Origin: Sphingomonas gellani
GTDB lineage: Bacteria; Pseudomonadota; Alphaproteobacteria; Sphingomonadales; Sphingomonadaceae
Reading direction: 5' to 3'
Length of the DNA: 64,000 nucleotides
NCBI RefSeq assembly: GCF_900110035.1
Contig: NZ_FOCF01000006.1
Location: 1 to 64,000, forward strand
A program made the position numbers and the translations under genes. Under the pieces are notes generated by a model. It had not been told where the DNA came from. It searched no databases and saw only the letters and a program-made list of their open reading frames with translations. Shown here in pieces: positions 1-8,787 of the stretch; positions within the stretch are counted from its first letter, which is position 1; each line of letters starts with the position of its first letter.

Positions 1-129
1 CCGAACCCAAGGGCAGATTCCCACGCGTTACGCACCCGTGCGCCACTAGACCCGAAGGTCTCGTTCGACTTGCATGTGTTAGGCATGCCGCCAGCGTTCG
101 TTCTGAGCCAGGATCAAACTCTCAAGTTT
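1..129 (-). rRNA. rrs: 16S ribosomal RNA, 5' end only
   Basis: Read on the minus strand this is the start of a bacterial 16S rRNA. It contains the universal AGAGTTTGATCCTGGCTCAG segment (the 27F primer site), followed by the helix sequences leading to the ACATGCAAGTCGAACGAG stretch typical of alphaproteobacteria. The rest of the gene lies beyond the left edge of the window. The mature 5' end is estimated from the distance to AGTTTGAT in other 16S genes and may be off by a few bases. Confidence 0.97.
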
Positions 130-441
130 GATGTTCCATGATCTCGCAGGTGGAATAACCCGCGAAACCACAGCTCACGACAAGAGCCGATTTCCTGCAC
201 ATCACATATACTGTGGATATGTAACGAGACATATGAGATCGGCTTACTAGCTTAACGTGTATCCACGGGCTTGCCACCCGCAACACACGAGCCGCCGCCC
301 ACATGTCCCTTCATCTCAATTACAATGTCAAAGAGCCAAAAACCCCGGCGCGCCATCAACTCCCCCTCAAGAGAGCCTGCACACCGGCCGTTTCCAGAAC
401 CACTCCAGCAACCCGTCCGGGTCACCGCTGCGGTGAGAGGT
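130..441 (-). other. rRNA operon leader region
   Basis: This stretch lies between the candidate rrn promoter and the 16S 5' end and holds no credible gene. On the minus strand it contains the boxA-like element listed separately. Nearer the 16S gene there is a long hairpin: AGCCGAT at 185-191 pairs with ATCGGCT at 238-244, with weaker inner pairing. Such a leader stem is expected where the precursor is folded and cut by RNase III. The folding is by eye only. Confidence 0.6.
326..337 (-). promoter_or_regulatory. rRNA antitermination boxA-like element
   Basis: The minus strand reads GGCTCTTTGACA, close to the bacterial boxA consensus TGCTCTTTAACA, about 200 nt upstream of the 16S 5' end. boxA is bound by NusB-NusE in the nascent transcript and protects rRNA transcription from early termination. 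Placement in an rrn leader makes the assignment likely. Confidence 0.7.
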
Positions 442-470
442 CATCTAGATGGCGATTCGGATTCGCGCAA
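442..470 (-). promoter_or_regulatory. candidate rrn promoter
   Basis: On the minus strand TTGCGC (465-470) and TAGATG (442-447) are separated by exactly 17 bp and lie about 100 nt upstream of boxA. The spacing fits a housekeeping sigma factor promoter for the rRNA operon. An AT-rich stretch just upstream (470-492) could act as an UP-like element. This is pattern matching by eye. Confidence 0.45.
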
Positions 471-578
471 GCCCGAATTTCAATTTTTTGACAGCATCGG
501 ACCTTCCGGCCCTCACGTGCCTCGCACGCGTGCGTACAGGCACGCTGAGTGGTAGACCGGCCTGGAGGAGCAAAAGCC

Positions 579-785
579 ATGAAACTCAGCGCCCGCAATC
601 AGATCCCCGGCCGCGTGACCGCGATTACCCCCGGTGCCGTCAACGGGACCGTGAAGGTCGACATCGGCAACGGCATCATCGTCACCGCCAGCATCACGGA
701 AGAGGCCATCGCGGACCTTCACCTTTCCGAAGGCGATCGGGTCACGGTGGTGGTAAAAGCCACCGACGTCCTGATCGGCAAGTGA
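579..785 (+). CDS. single-domain molybdopterin/molybdate-binding protein (Mop, TOBE)
   Basis: This 68-residue protein is a single TOBE/Mop domain from end to end. It has the typical opening MKLSARNQIPGRV, the VNGTVKVDI strand, the ASITEEAI helix start and the terminal VKATDVLIG. Mop proteins of this size assemble into hexamers that bind molybdate or tungstate and buffer the oxyanion in the cytoplasm. The ATG is chosen because GGAGGAG lies 8 nt upstream and the family begins here. Its stop is one base before the start of the ModE-like HTH gene, so the two are surely one operon. The pair looks like a two-gene version of ModE. Confidence 0.9.
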   Translation: MKLSARNQIPGRVTAITPGAVNGTVKVDIGNGIIVTASITEEAIADLHLSEGDRVTVVVKATDVLIGK

Positions 786-786
786 C

Positions 787-1164
787 GTGCAGCTCGGCCC
801 CTTCAAGCTGAAGCTGCAGTTCGCGTGTGGCGACGGCTACGCGCTCGGGCCCGGCAAAGCCGATCTCCTCGATGCGATCCATCACGATGGCTCCATCTCC
901 GCCGCCGGCCGCACATTGGGCATGAGCTATCGCCGGGCCTGGCTCCTGGTCGACGAGATGAACCGGTGCTTCGACGAGCGTGTGGTGGAGACGGCTCCCG
1001 GCGGTGGCCGCAAGGGCGGCGCCCGCCTGACCGACGTCGGGCTGGCCATCCTGGCCGACTATCGCGAACTGGAGCGGGCAGCCGCCGAGCTTGCGGCCCA
1101 TCCGGCCCATGATCGCCTGACCGCCCGCCTGCTCGATTGGCCGACCACGCCGCGACAAGGGTGA
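787..1164 (+). CDS. ModE-like winged-helix regulator, DNA-binding half only
   Basis: 125 residues starting at GTG. It matches the N-terminal LysR-like winged helix of ModE: the pattern LLDAIHHDGSISAAGRTLGMSYRRAWLLVDEMN is spread over residues 26-58, followed by a GGxxGGGARLTDVG wing at about 74-88 and a C-terminal dimerisation helix. E. coli ModE is about twice as long because two Mop domains follow; here there are none, and a one-domain Mop protein is encoded immediately upstream. By family it represses or activates molybdenum genes. A palindrome resembling a ModE box lies 38 nt downstream, before the receptor gene. Whether it senses molybdate through the Mop partner is inference. Confidence 0.85.
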   Translation: MQLGPFKLKLQFACGDGYALGPGKADLLDAIHHDGSISAAGRTLGMSYRRAWLLVDEMNRCFDERVVETAPGGGRKGGARLTDVGLAILADYRELERAAAELAAHPAHDRLTARLLDWPTTPRQG

Positions 1165-1201
1165 TCGCCAGAGCTGACGCCTAATAACAGGATTTCGCTT
1201 G

Positions 1202-1225
1202 CACTATATCCAGTCGGATATTGTG
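1202..1225. promoter_or_regulatory. ModE-box-like palindrome upstream of the TonB-dependent receptor
   Basis: Half-sites CACTATATCC (1202-1211) and GGATATTGTG (1216-1225) form an inverted repeat matching at 9 of 10 positions around AGTC. TATAT and ATAT are 8 bp apart, as in the proteobacterial ModE consensus of TATAT-containing half-sites. A further GGATAT occurs at 1233-1238. The palindrome overlaps a possible -35 (TTGTGT, 1221-1226), so bound protein could block transcription of the receptor gene that starts at 1277. The neighbouring ModE-like gene makes this its most likely target. Confidence 0.6.
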
Positions 1226-1276
1226 TTCGTACGGATATGGATGGATAGCGCCGCCCACCTATCGGGGGTGGCCTTC

Positions 1277-3667
1277 ATGAGAATCAATCCAACAGCACTG
1301 CTATCTCTCGCGGGGCTGATGTCCCCTGCCCCACTCGCGGCGCAGACGATGGCAACGGCGGATGACGGTCCGCAGATTGTGACCGGCGGAACCCGGACCG
1401 CGGGCGAAACCCGAATGCCCGACGTGATCGTCACCGCACGCCGCAGGGAAGAGAATGCGCAGGCGGTCCCAGCGTCGCTCAACGTCGTGGGCGGCGACCT
1501 GCTCGACCTCAGCTACACCGTCAATACGCAAGGGGTGACCGCGCTGATCCCCAGCCTGAACTACAGCTCGGCCAACCCCCGCAACACCGCGCTCACCATT
1601 CGCGGGCTGGGCTCCAGCGTCGTTGCCGTTAGTCAATCCAATGACGGCCTCGAACCCGGCGTCGGCTTCTATGTCGATCAGGTCTATCACGCCCGCCCGG
1701 CGACGGCCGCATTCGACTTCGCCGACATCGCACAGATCGAGGAACTGCGGGGGCCTCAGGGTACGCTGTTCGGCAAGAACACGACCGCCGGCGCGATCAA
1801 CATCACGAGCCGTGCGCCGACCTTTACGCGCGAAGGGTTCGCGGAGCTGAGCTACGGCGATTACAACCTGGTCCAGGCGCGCGGATGGGTATCGGGGCCG
1901 ATCAGCGACACTGTTGCCTACAGGCTGTCAGCGGTGGCGACCCGACGCGACGGCATCCTCGACAATGTCGCCACCGGGCGGGCGGCCAACACCGTCGGCA
2001 CGCAGGCAGTGCGCGGGCAGTTGCTGTTCAAGCCGAGCGAGACGCTCCAGACCCGCATCATCGCCGACTTCACCAACTTTCAGGCCTATTGCTGCACCCA
2101 GGTCTTCGTCCGGGTCGGCGAGACCCAGCGCCCCTTGTCGCGCCGATATGCGTACCTCGCCGGGCAATTCGGCTATGCCCCGGCCAGCACGGACCCTTAT
2201 GATCGCCGGATCAACTATGACGGCCCGCTCGGCGTCGACACCAACGAGGGCGGCGTGTCGGCGATCACCGATTGGCGTGTCGGTATCGGCACGATCACGG
2301 CGGTGACCGCGTGGCGGTTCTGGAACTGGGACGCGGAAAACGACCGCGACTATACCGGCCTTCCCATCCAGCTGTCGCAACACATCCCCTCCCGCCAGGA
2401 CCAGTACAGCCAGGAGATCCGCCTCGCCTCCGACGGGGAGCGCCGCATCTCCTATGTCGTCGGCCTGTACGGGTTTCGTCAGCGGATCACCGGCCGCCCG
2501 ATCAGCATCTACGGCCCCGCCGCCGCCGGCTGGCTGATCGGGCAGACCACCGGCGCCAACAACACGCCGGTGCCCACCAACCTGCTCGACGGATACGGCC
2601 AAGACGGACGCACCGACTTCCGCACCCAAAGCTACGCCGCGTTCGGGGAAGTGAATGTCCGCATCGTGCCGACGCTGACCGCGACCGGCGGCCTGCGCTA
2701 CACGCATGAGGACAAGGACGGGTATTACTCCACCTTCACCTTTGGCGGGCCGGCCGCGACCAGCTCAGCGCTCATCAACGCACGCCTCGGCATCCTGCGC
2801 GGTCAGAGCTACCAGGCGCACGACAAGGACGGCAGCTTGTCCGGCCGCGCCAATCTCGCCTGGAACGTCACCGACGGCGTGTTCGGCTATGCGAGCTATG
2901 CACGCGGGTTCAAATCCGGCGGGATCAACATGTCCGGCCTGCCGCTCAACGCGCAGAACCAGCCGGCGCTCGCCACGGCCGTCGTGCGCCCGGAACGCAA
3001 TACGACCTATGAGGTGGGCCTGAAAACCCAGCCCTTCGATCGCCGCCTCGTGTTCAACATCGACGGCTTCTACACCCGCGTCCGCGATTTCCAGGCCACG
3101 ATCGTCGACAGCAGCCAGACCGCGGCCCTGCGCGGCTATCTGTCGAACATTCCCAAGGTGACGGTGAAGGGGATAGAAGCGGACGCGACCGCCATCGTGG
3201 TGGCGGGCCTCACGGTCCGGGCCGGCGTCGCTTATTCGGACGGTCGCTATACCGACTATCCCGCCGGCCCATGCCCGCTGGAGCTTCAGACGAACCAGAC
3301 GGCGGTGTGCAGTCTGACGGGAAAGCGGCTCGCCTCACTACCGCCATGGGCGATCACCGCCGGCATCGACTATTCGCATCAGGTCGCCGGAGGATCGGTG
3401 TTCCTCCACGCCGACACTGCCTCGCGCAGCGGCTACAATGGCGATCCGACCCTGTCACGCTACACGAGGATCGACGCCTACAACCTAACCAATGCCAGTA
3501 TCGGGTACCGCTTCGCCGGCGGGCTGGAACTGGCGGTGTTCGCCCGCAACCTGCTCGATTCCAACTATCTTCAGAACGTCACGGTCCAAGCCGGCAACTC
3601 CGGCCTGATCCTCGGCACGCCGGGCGATCCTCGCGTCATTGGCGTGACGCTGCGCACCCGGCAGTAA
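1277..3667 (+). CDS. TonB-dependent outer-membrane receptor, possibly for a molybdenum compound
   Basis: 796 residues from the ATG at 1277, where a signal peptide of about 23 residues starts (hydrophobic core, then PLAAQ). A TonB box-like DVIVTARRRE is at about 49-58. The plug domain follows with ELRGPQGTLFGKNTTAGAINI at its centre, then a beta-barrel with many alternating aromatic strands to the C-terminus. Receptors of this class use TonB energy to import large or scarce ligands across the outer membrane. The substrate cannot be read from the sequence. The ModE-like regulator gene and ModE-box-like palindrome upstream suggest molybdate, tungstate or a chelate of them, which is inference. 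An upstream TTG in the same frame is rejected because it precedes the signal peptide. Confidence 0.85.
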   Translation: MRINPTALLSLAGLMSPAPLAAQTMATADDGPQIVTGGTRTAGETRMPDVIVTARRREENAQAVPASLNVVGGDLLDLSYTVNTQGVTALIPSLNYSSANPRNTALTIRGLGSSVVAVSQSNDGLEPGVGFYVDQVYHARPATAAFDFADIAQIEELRGPQGTLFGKNTTAGAINITSRAPTFTREGFAELSYGDYNLVQARGWVSGPISDTVAYRLSAVATRRDGILDNVATGRAANTVGTQAVRGQLLFKPSETLQTRIIADFTNFQAYCCTQVFVRVGETQRPLSRRYAYLAGQFGYAPASTDPYDRRINYDGPLGVDTNEGGVSAITDWRVGIGTITAVTAWRFWNWDAENDRDYTGLPIQLSQHIPSRQDQYSQEIRLASDGERRISYVVGLYGFRQRITGRPISIYGPAAAGWLIGQTTGANNTPVPTNLLDGYGQDGRTDFRTQSYAAFGEVNVRIVPTLTATGGLRYTHEDKDGYYSTFTFGGPAATSSALINARLGILRGQSYQAHDKDGSLSGRANLAWNVTDGVFGYASYARGFKSGGINMSGLPLNAQNQPALATAVVRPERNTTYEVGLKTQPFDRRLVFNIDGFYTRVRDFQATIVDSSQTAALRGYLSNIPKVTVKGIEADATAIVVAGLTVRAGVAYSDGRYTDYPAGPCPLELQTNQTAVCSLTGKRLASLPPWAITAGIDYSHQVAGGSVFLHADTASRSGYNGDPTLSRYTRIDAYNLTNASIGYRFAGGLELAVFARNLLDSNYLQNVTVQAGNSGLILGTPGDPRVIGVTLRTRQ

Positions 3668-3716
3668 GACCTGGCGGTCGCCGGACGCGGGGGCGACCGC
3701 TCGGCCAAACGCTGAC

Positions 3717-5177
3717 TTACGGCCCGACGTCCGCCTCGTCCGTCTTGACCCGCAGCGCCTTGCCAGCCTTGAACCCCAACGCAGAGCCGACCCGGTCGTC
3801 CCAGCCATAGGGGTCGTTGCGGACGATCGGTTCGCCCGCGTCGTCGAACAGCACCGTCTGGTACAGCATGCGCACCGGGATCTGCCGGGGCAGCTTGACG
3901 AAGGTCTCCTTGCCGGTCGCACGCGCCTGATGCCACTGGTCCAGCACGCCCTCGTCGGTCGCCAGCATCTCCGCAAAGCCCAGCGCGTCGTCGACCCGCA
4001 CGCAACCATGGCTGCGCTGGCGCTGGACCAGCCCGAACAGCGGCTTGGCCGGGGTGTCGTGCAGGTAGATCGCGTGGTCGTTCTGCATGTCGAACTTGAC
4101 CAAGCCCAGCGAGTTCTTCGGGCCCGATGCCTGGACGATCCACCCGTCCTTCCAGCTCATGTTGTTCGCCTTCAGATAACCGGCGCCCTTGCCGGCGATC
4201 TCCTTCTGCTGGACCGATCGTGGAACGGTCCATGTCGGATTGGCGACCAGGCGAAAGATCGGCGAACCCAGCTGCGGCGTTTCCTTGTCCGGCTCACCGA
4301 CCACGACCTTGCGGCTGTTGACCAGCTTGCCGTCGCGCCAATAGCTCAACCGTGCCGCCGCCAGGTTCACGTCGATCCGGGTCGCTGGCGGCGTGCGTTC
4401 CAGCCAGCGCAGCCGTTCCATGTTGACCGCAATGGAACGCGCGCGATCCACGTCCGACATGTTCAGGATGCCCAGCGCGTCCGCGCCGATGACGCCGTCC
4501 GGCTCCATGCCGTAATCAGCCTGCATCCGCTTCACCGCGGCGACCATGGTGGGCGTGTAACGGTCGCCCGTTGCCGCCGCCTGGTCCAGATAATCCAGCA
4601 CGACCAGCTCCCGCGCGATCACCGGCAAGCGCGGGTCGCTGGCGCCCGGCTTGATCGATTCACCCGCGTCGGAGATGGCCGGGGTCGGCGCCGCCGGCTT
4701 CTTCCGCAACGCCAGATAGGCCTGACCCAGCTTCTTGTAGTTCGCATCCTGCGGCGCCAGCGAGTTCAGCCAATCACCGACCTTGCCGGCGCGCAGGGCG
4801 TCGGCCAGGCCACGGCGCAGGTCGGGCTCCGGCCGCGGCACCGTGTACACGTCGTACAGCTTCTTCGGGTCGGTCGCGCCGTGTGCGAGCGCCCCGGCAT
4901 AGCTCAACGCCGTCTGCGTCAGCGCCGCGTCGTCGGTCCCGCTCACCGCGAACGGCATCTGGTCGAGGCCATGCATCGCCCGCTTGCCGATCGCGTCGCG
5001 CAATTGCGCGGTCGTGTCCTTGGTCCACCCCGCCTGATCCGGCGTTTGAGCCGATGGCGCCGTGGCGTTCCCACCCTGCCCGCTCGGTTGCCCGCAGCCC
5101 GCGACAAGGAACACTGCCGCCAGCGCCGATCCCGATAGCAAACCCCTCACCCGCGACTCCCTTTCAATCCGGCGCAA
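3717..5177 (-). CDS. L,D-transpeptidase lipoprotein (YcbB/LdtD-like)
   Basis: 486 residues. An N-terminal lipoprotein signal ends with LVAGC, making Cys28 the likely lipidated residue. A peptidoglycan-binding domain is visible around 205-250 (MVAAVKRMQADYGMEPDGVIG). The YkuD catalytic domain occupies roughly 280-420 with the signature SHGCVRV; Cys392 is the expected nucleophile. The family forms 3-3 cross-links between meso-diaminopimelate residues of peptidoglycan, or attaches proteins to it. Domain order and length fit the large YcbB subgroup. It is convergent with the receptor gene, with only 49 bp between them. Confidence 0.88.
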   Translation of the reverse strand: MRRIERESRVRGLLSGSALAAVFLVAGCGQPSGQGGNATAPSAQTPDQAGWTKDTTAQLRDAIGKRAMHGLDQMPFAVSGTDDAALTQTALSYAGALAHGATDPKKLYDVYTVPRPEPDLRRGLADALRAGKVGDWLNSLAPQDANYKKLGQAYLALRKKPAAPTPAISDAGESIKPGASDPRLPVIARELVVLDYLDQAAATGDRYTPTMVAAVKRMQADYGMEPDGVIGADALGILNMSDVDRARSIAVNMERLRWLERTPPATRIDVNLAAARLSYWRDGKLVNSRKVVVGEPDKETPQLGSPIFRLVANPTWTVPRSVQQKEIAGKGAGYLKANNMSWKDGWIVQASGPKNSLGLVKFDMQNDHAIYLHDTPAKPLFGLVQRQRSHGCVRVDDALGFAEMLATDEGVLDQWHQARATGKETFVKLPRQIPVRMLYQTVLFDDAGEPIVRNDPYGWDDRVGSALGFKAGKALRVKTDEADVGP

Positions 5178-5297
5178 GAACGCCTCTGCCGGTCGAAAGG
5201 CTCCGAGGCCGCATCGGGATCGCGTACGGGGTGGACGGGAGAACGGCGTAGCAGTCGGCGCCGCCCCCGGCGCGAACTCAATGCGTCCCAGCCTAAC

Positions 5298-7610
5298 TCA
5301 CCCGCACTTGCTGTACCCGCACTGATGACAGGTCAGGCAACCCTCCATCATGTACGCGGTCCGGCGCTTGCACGACGGGCAAGGCTCGCCATCCTCGTCG
5401 AACAGCTCGCGCTGGGGTTCGGAATGCTGCCGCAGGATGCGTCCGATCAGCGCGATCAGGCTGGGTGCGTAGCTGCCCTTGGCCTCGTGCTCCAACCGGA
5501 TCAGCGCACCGCCCTTGGGCGAATGGACCCGTTCCAGTTCCTCGAACAGGAACGTTGCATCGCCACGCCGGCACGCCGCCGACAGCGTGCGTGTCAGCGC
5601 CGCCATGGTCTCGAAATTCTCGACCGAGCTGGTGGAGATGAAAATCTCGAACGGCACGCGGCGACCGTCATCGTGCACATAATCGTTAATCGTCAGGTAA
5701 TAGTTCTCGCCGTCGATCGGCCATTTGATCTTGATCGTCTTGCCGCTCAGCACCTCCGGCCGCTTCAGCACTTCGCTGGTCGCTGCGGGATTCGGCACCA
5801 CCTTTTCGGCGGGGGCGTCCTGCTTCACGCTCAGCACCGCGCCGCGCACGCCGCTCGGGCGATAGGTGGTGCACCCCTTCATCCCCGCTTCGTACGCGGA
5901 CAGATAGACCTGGCGGAACTCCTCATAGGGCATGTCGGCGGGGCAGTTGATCGTCTTGGAGATCGCCGCGTCGACCCATGCCTGCGCCGCCGCCGCGACG
6001 GCGATGTGATCCTCTACCCCCAGTTCCAGCGCGGTGACCATATAGTCGGGCATCGGCGCGGCGCCGTCATGATCGGGGCGCCGGCTGTACAGGTGCCAGC
6101 CGTAATCCTCGACCTCGAACGTCTCGTGCTGCTGCTCGGTCGCGGTCTGCTCGACCACCACGTTGCGCGTGTAGTGCCAGGCGAAGGTCGGCTCGACGCC
6201 CGACGAGACGTTGCCATACAGGATCGACGTCGTCCCGGTCGGCGCCAGCGTCAGCAGCACGCCGTTGCGTATGCCGTGTGCGGCGATGTCTGCGACCAGA
6301 TCGCCCGGCAACTTCGCCAGGAACGGCGCCTTCGCGAATCGCACCTTGTCATAGGCCGGGAACACGCCCCGCTCCTTCGCCAGCGTCACCGACGTCCGGT
6401 ACGCCTCCTCCGCGATCGCCCGCCCGACCTCCTCGACCAGCGGCACCGCCTGCCGGCCGTAGCGAACGCGCATCTGCTGGAGCAGGTTGCCAAGGCCGGT
6501 GTAGCCCAGCCCGATGCGCCGCTTCGCCAGCGCCTCCGCCTTTTGCTCGGGCGTCGGGAATGGCGACGTGTCCAGCACGTTGTCCAGGAACCGCACACCC
6601 ACGCGGACGGCCGCGCGCAGCCGATCCCAATCGACCCGAGCCCGGTCCGTGAACGGGTCGAGCACCATGTTCGCAAGGTTGACGTGCCCCAGGTCGCAGT
6701 CGCCGTTGGGTGGCAACGGCTGCTCCCCGCACGGATTGGTGGCGCTGATCGTCTCGCAATAGTTCAGGTTGTTCAGCCGGTTGACCCGGTCGATGAAGAT
6801 CACGCCGGGTTCGGCATAGTCGTAGGTGGTGCGCGTGATCAGGTCGAACAGCTCGGCCGCCGGCATCCGCCGATAGACGTACCAGGGCCGCCCATCGCGT
6901 TCCGTCACCGCGACATGGTTCCCGTCGGCGCGCGGCACCGAAAAGCCCAGGTCCCAGTCCGCACCCTGCCTGACCGCGGCCATGAAGTCGTCGGTTACGG
7001 CCACCGAGACGTTGAAGTTCTTCAGCACGTCCTTCTTCGTCTTGGCCGTGATGAAGGCAACCACGTCCGGATGCCAGATCGGCAGCACGCCCATCATCGC
7101 GCCGCGCCGCGATCCGCTCGACCGGATGGTCACGCACATACCGTCCCACATTACCATGAACGGGATCACGCCCGACGAGATCGACCCGGTCCGCCCGACC
7201 AGCGCGCCGTCGGGCCGCAGCGTCCCGAAATCCATGCCGATCCCGCCGCCCTGCTGCTGGGTGAAGGCGGCGACGTTCAGCGCGGGCATGATGCCCGCGC
7301 CCGGCAGGTCGGGCTCGCTGTCCATCGAATCCTGGATGATCGGGCTGACGAAACAGTTGATCCACGTCACCCGCTTGCCCGTTCCCGCGCCGGCAAAGAT
7401 GCGGCCACCGGGCACCCAGTCCCGCGCCTCCAGCGCCGCCAGCGCCGCCAGCGCGCGGTCGCGTTCTTCCGCACTATCGTTGGCATAGACACCGGCGACG
7501 ACGCGTCGGAACGTCTCCGAAACGCTTGCCTCGTCCGCATGGCGGTACTTCTCGCGCCAGATATGCGTCGTGATCGGCTGCGCGAGCGGGCCGGTGGCAG
7601 TGTCGGTCAT
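5298..7610 (-). CDS. nrdJ: adenosylcobalamin-dependent (class II) ribonucleotide reductase
   Basis: 770 residues. It makes deoxyribonucleotides from ribonucleotides using an adenosylcobalamin radical, independent of oxygen. Visible landmarks are GGRIFAGAG, a QQQGGGIGMDFG loop, SSGVIPFM, the active-site NPCGEQPLPPNGDCDLG segment and APTGTTSILYGN. The C-terminus carries paired cysteines (CPSC and CLTCHQCGYSKCG) that resemble a zinc ribbon and could also pass electrons. The start at 7610 is chosen over an in-frame ATG 34 codons earlier because GAGGAA lies just upstream and the added residues look unlike protein. No cobalamin riboswitch was recognised upstream. Confidence 0.93.
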   Translation of the reverse strand: MTDTATGPLAQPITTHIWREKYRHADEASVSETFRRVVAGVYANDSAEERDRALAALAALEARDWVPGGRIFAGAGTGKRVTWINCFVSPIIQDSMDSEPDLPGAGIMPALNVAAFTQQQGGGIGMDFGTLRPDGALVGRTGSISSGVIPFMVMWDGMCVTIRSSGSRRGAMMGVLPIWHPDVVAFITAKTKKDVLKNFNVSVAVTDDFMAAVRQGADWDLGFSVPRADGNHVAVTERDGRPWYVYRRMPAAELFDLITRTTYDYAEPGVIFIDRVNRLNNLNYCETISATNPCGEQPLPPNGDCDLGHVNLANMVLDPFTDRARVDWDRLRAAVRVGVRFLDNVLDTSPFPTPEQKAEALAKRRIGLGYTGLGNLLQQMRVRYGRQAVPLVEEVGRAIAEEAYRTSVTLAKERGVFPAYDKVRFAKAPFLAKLPGDLVADIAAHGIRNGVLLTLAPTGTTSILYGNVSSGVEPTFAWHYTRNVVVEQTATEQQHETFEVEDYGWHLYSRRPDHDGAAPMPDYMVTALELGVEDHIAVAAAAQAWVDAAISKTINCPADMPYEEFRQVYLSAYEAGMKGCTTYRPSGVRGAVLSVKQDAPAEKVVPNPAATSEVLKRPEVLSGKTIKIKWPIDGENYYLTINDYVHDDGRRVPFEIFISTSSVENFETMAALTRTLSAACRRGDATFLFEELERVHSPKGGALIRLEHEAKGSYAPSLIALIGRILRQHSEPQRELFDEDGEPCPSCKRRTAYMMEGCLTCHQCGYSKCG

Positions 7611-8076
7611 GCTGTTCCTCACCTCGACGGCAGATGGTTTGCCGAGTCGCCGCCGCGAACGGGCGGGCTTGTGGCCAACCGCATTACGGTGCGACGACGG
7701 CATGCTATTCATATAGGCGTTCGGTCACGTCGCGCGATGTCGGGCAACGATTGTCGCGATCACGACAGACGCCCGGATCACGATTCGCGAGCCAAGGCAT
7801 CAGGTGCAAGGTTTCCGCCCATCTGGACCTCCAGCCCTCGACGCGAACCGCCGATGGAGCGATCCGGATGCAACCTCCTACCGACAGCATCATCCGCCGC
7901 TACTCCGGTGCGATACGTACAGACATGCGGCTCCGCGTCGTGCCCCACCGATGGCGCTTCGATCGAGGTTTGCACGGACGAGATCAGCCAAGGGCATCGA
8001 TGCGCCGCCAAGGCCGCCGATCACCGGCTCGGCACATCGGGCTGGATGACGAGGCCGACCCGGATCGCAGGGGAAG
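7611..8076. other. 466-bp intergenic region, nothing clear
   Basis: This lies between the start of nrdJ and tRNA-Ser. Short open frames exist on both strands but none has a convincing ribosome binding site or recognisable protein. I looked for a cobalamin riboswitch (B12 box) and for NrdR boxes on the minus strand and found neither in convincing form. It should contain the nrdJ promoter, which I could not place. Confidence 0.5.
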
Positions 8077-8166
<90 letters not shown>

Positions 8167-8239
8167 GCATGGAGGCAAGGCCGCTGGGTGGCGGCCCGAT
8201 CGCTTGGAGGGCGCGCCTCTAACGCATGTCTTTACGTTC

Positions 8240-8281
8240 CACAAGCGGCTCGCTTGTGCGATTGCGAACAGGCACTAGATT
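8240..8281 (+). promoter_or_regulatory. candidate hspQ promoter with overlapping palindrome
   Basis: A perfect 8-bp inverted repeat, CACAAGCG (8240-8247) and CGCTTGTG (8251-8258), overlaps a possible -35 CTTGTG at 8253-8258. A -10-like TAGATT follows at 8276-8281 after 17 bp. The transcript would start almost at the hspQ ATG. The palindrome could be an operator or a coincidence; no regulator is known to me for it. Confidence 0.35.
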
Positions 8282-8287
8282 GGGTCG

Positions 8288-8668
8288 ATGCCTCGTCACG
8301 ATCCGGTCGATCCGGCCACCAGTGCTTCCGTCATCGCCCCGCCGATCGCACACGCCCGCTTCTCCATCGGTGAGGTGGTGCGTCACCGCTTGTTCGATTT
8401 CCGCGGCGTGATCTTCGACGTCGATCCCGTCTTCGCAAACACCGACGAATGGTACGACGCGATTCCGGAGGCGATCCGGCCCGGCAAGGACCAGCCCTTC
8501 TACCACCTGCTCGCGGAAAACATGGAATCGACCTATGTCGCCTATGTCAGCCAGCAGAACCTGATGGCCGACGACAGCGACGAACCGGTGGACCATCCTG
8601 CCATTGCCGGGCTGTTCACCGGTTTCGCCGACGGGCGCTACCGCCTGCGCAATCAGCACCGTCACTGA
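8288..8668 (+). CDS. hspQ: heat shock protein HspQ
   Basis: 126 residues with the YccV/HspQ hemimethylated-DNA-binding fold: FSIGEVVRHRLFDFRGVIFDVDPVF at about 26-50, then the QPFYHLLAE strand and a VSQQNL segment near the end. In E. coli HspQ helps degrade a denatured DnaA variant and acts as an enhancer of Lon protease. The N-terminal 20 residues extend beyond the E. coli protein, so a later start is possible. It is a single-gene unit between tRNA-Ser and rplU. Confidence 0.88.
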   Translation: MPRHDPVDPATSASVIAPPIAHARFSIGEVVRHRLFDFRGVIFDVDPVFANTDEWYDAIPEAIRPGKDQPFYHLLAENMESTYVAYVSQQNLMADDSDEPVDHPAIAGLFTGFADGRYRLRNQHRH

Positions 8669-8695
8669 ACTGTCGCGCCGGAGCCATGACTCCGG

Positions 8696-8724
8696 TTGAC
8701 ATCGGCCGGCCCGTCGCTTAGCTG
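8696..8724 (+). promoter_or_regulatory. candidate promoter of rplU-rpmA
   Basis: TTGACA (8696-8701), a perfect -35, is followed after 17 bp by TAGCTG (8719-8724), an acceptable -10 for this GC-rich lineage. It lies about 60 nt upstream of the rplU ATG, in the only gap before the ribosomal protein operon. Confidence 0.6.
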
Positions 8725-8787
8725 CCCGGCTTCATCCCGGCGGGGCCACCCGTGCGGGCACATGTTTTTCGGGAAGTGAATCAGGCC

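Noticed and set aside
212..270. TGTGGATAT and TATCCAC, similar to DnaA boxes
   Set aside because: Only two imperfect copies inside the rRNA leader and no origin-type AT-rich region or neighbouring origin genes.
1199..1276. TTG start giving 26 more residues for the TonB-dependent receptor
   Set aside because: The extra residues precede a clear signal peptide and overlap the palindromic regulatory site.
7611..8076. Possible cobalamin riboswitch upstream of the B12-dependent ribonucleotide reductase
   Set aside because: I searched the minus strand for a B12 box and the conserved core and found no convincing match.
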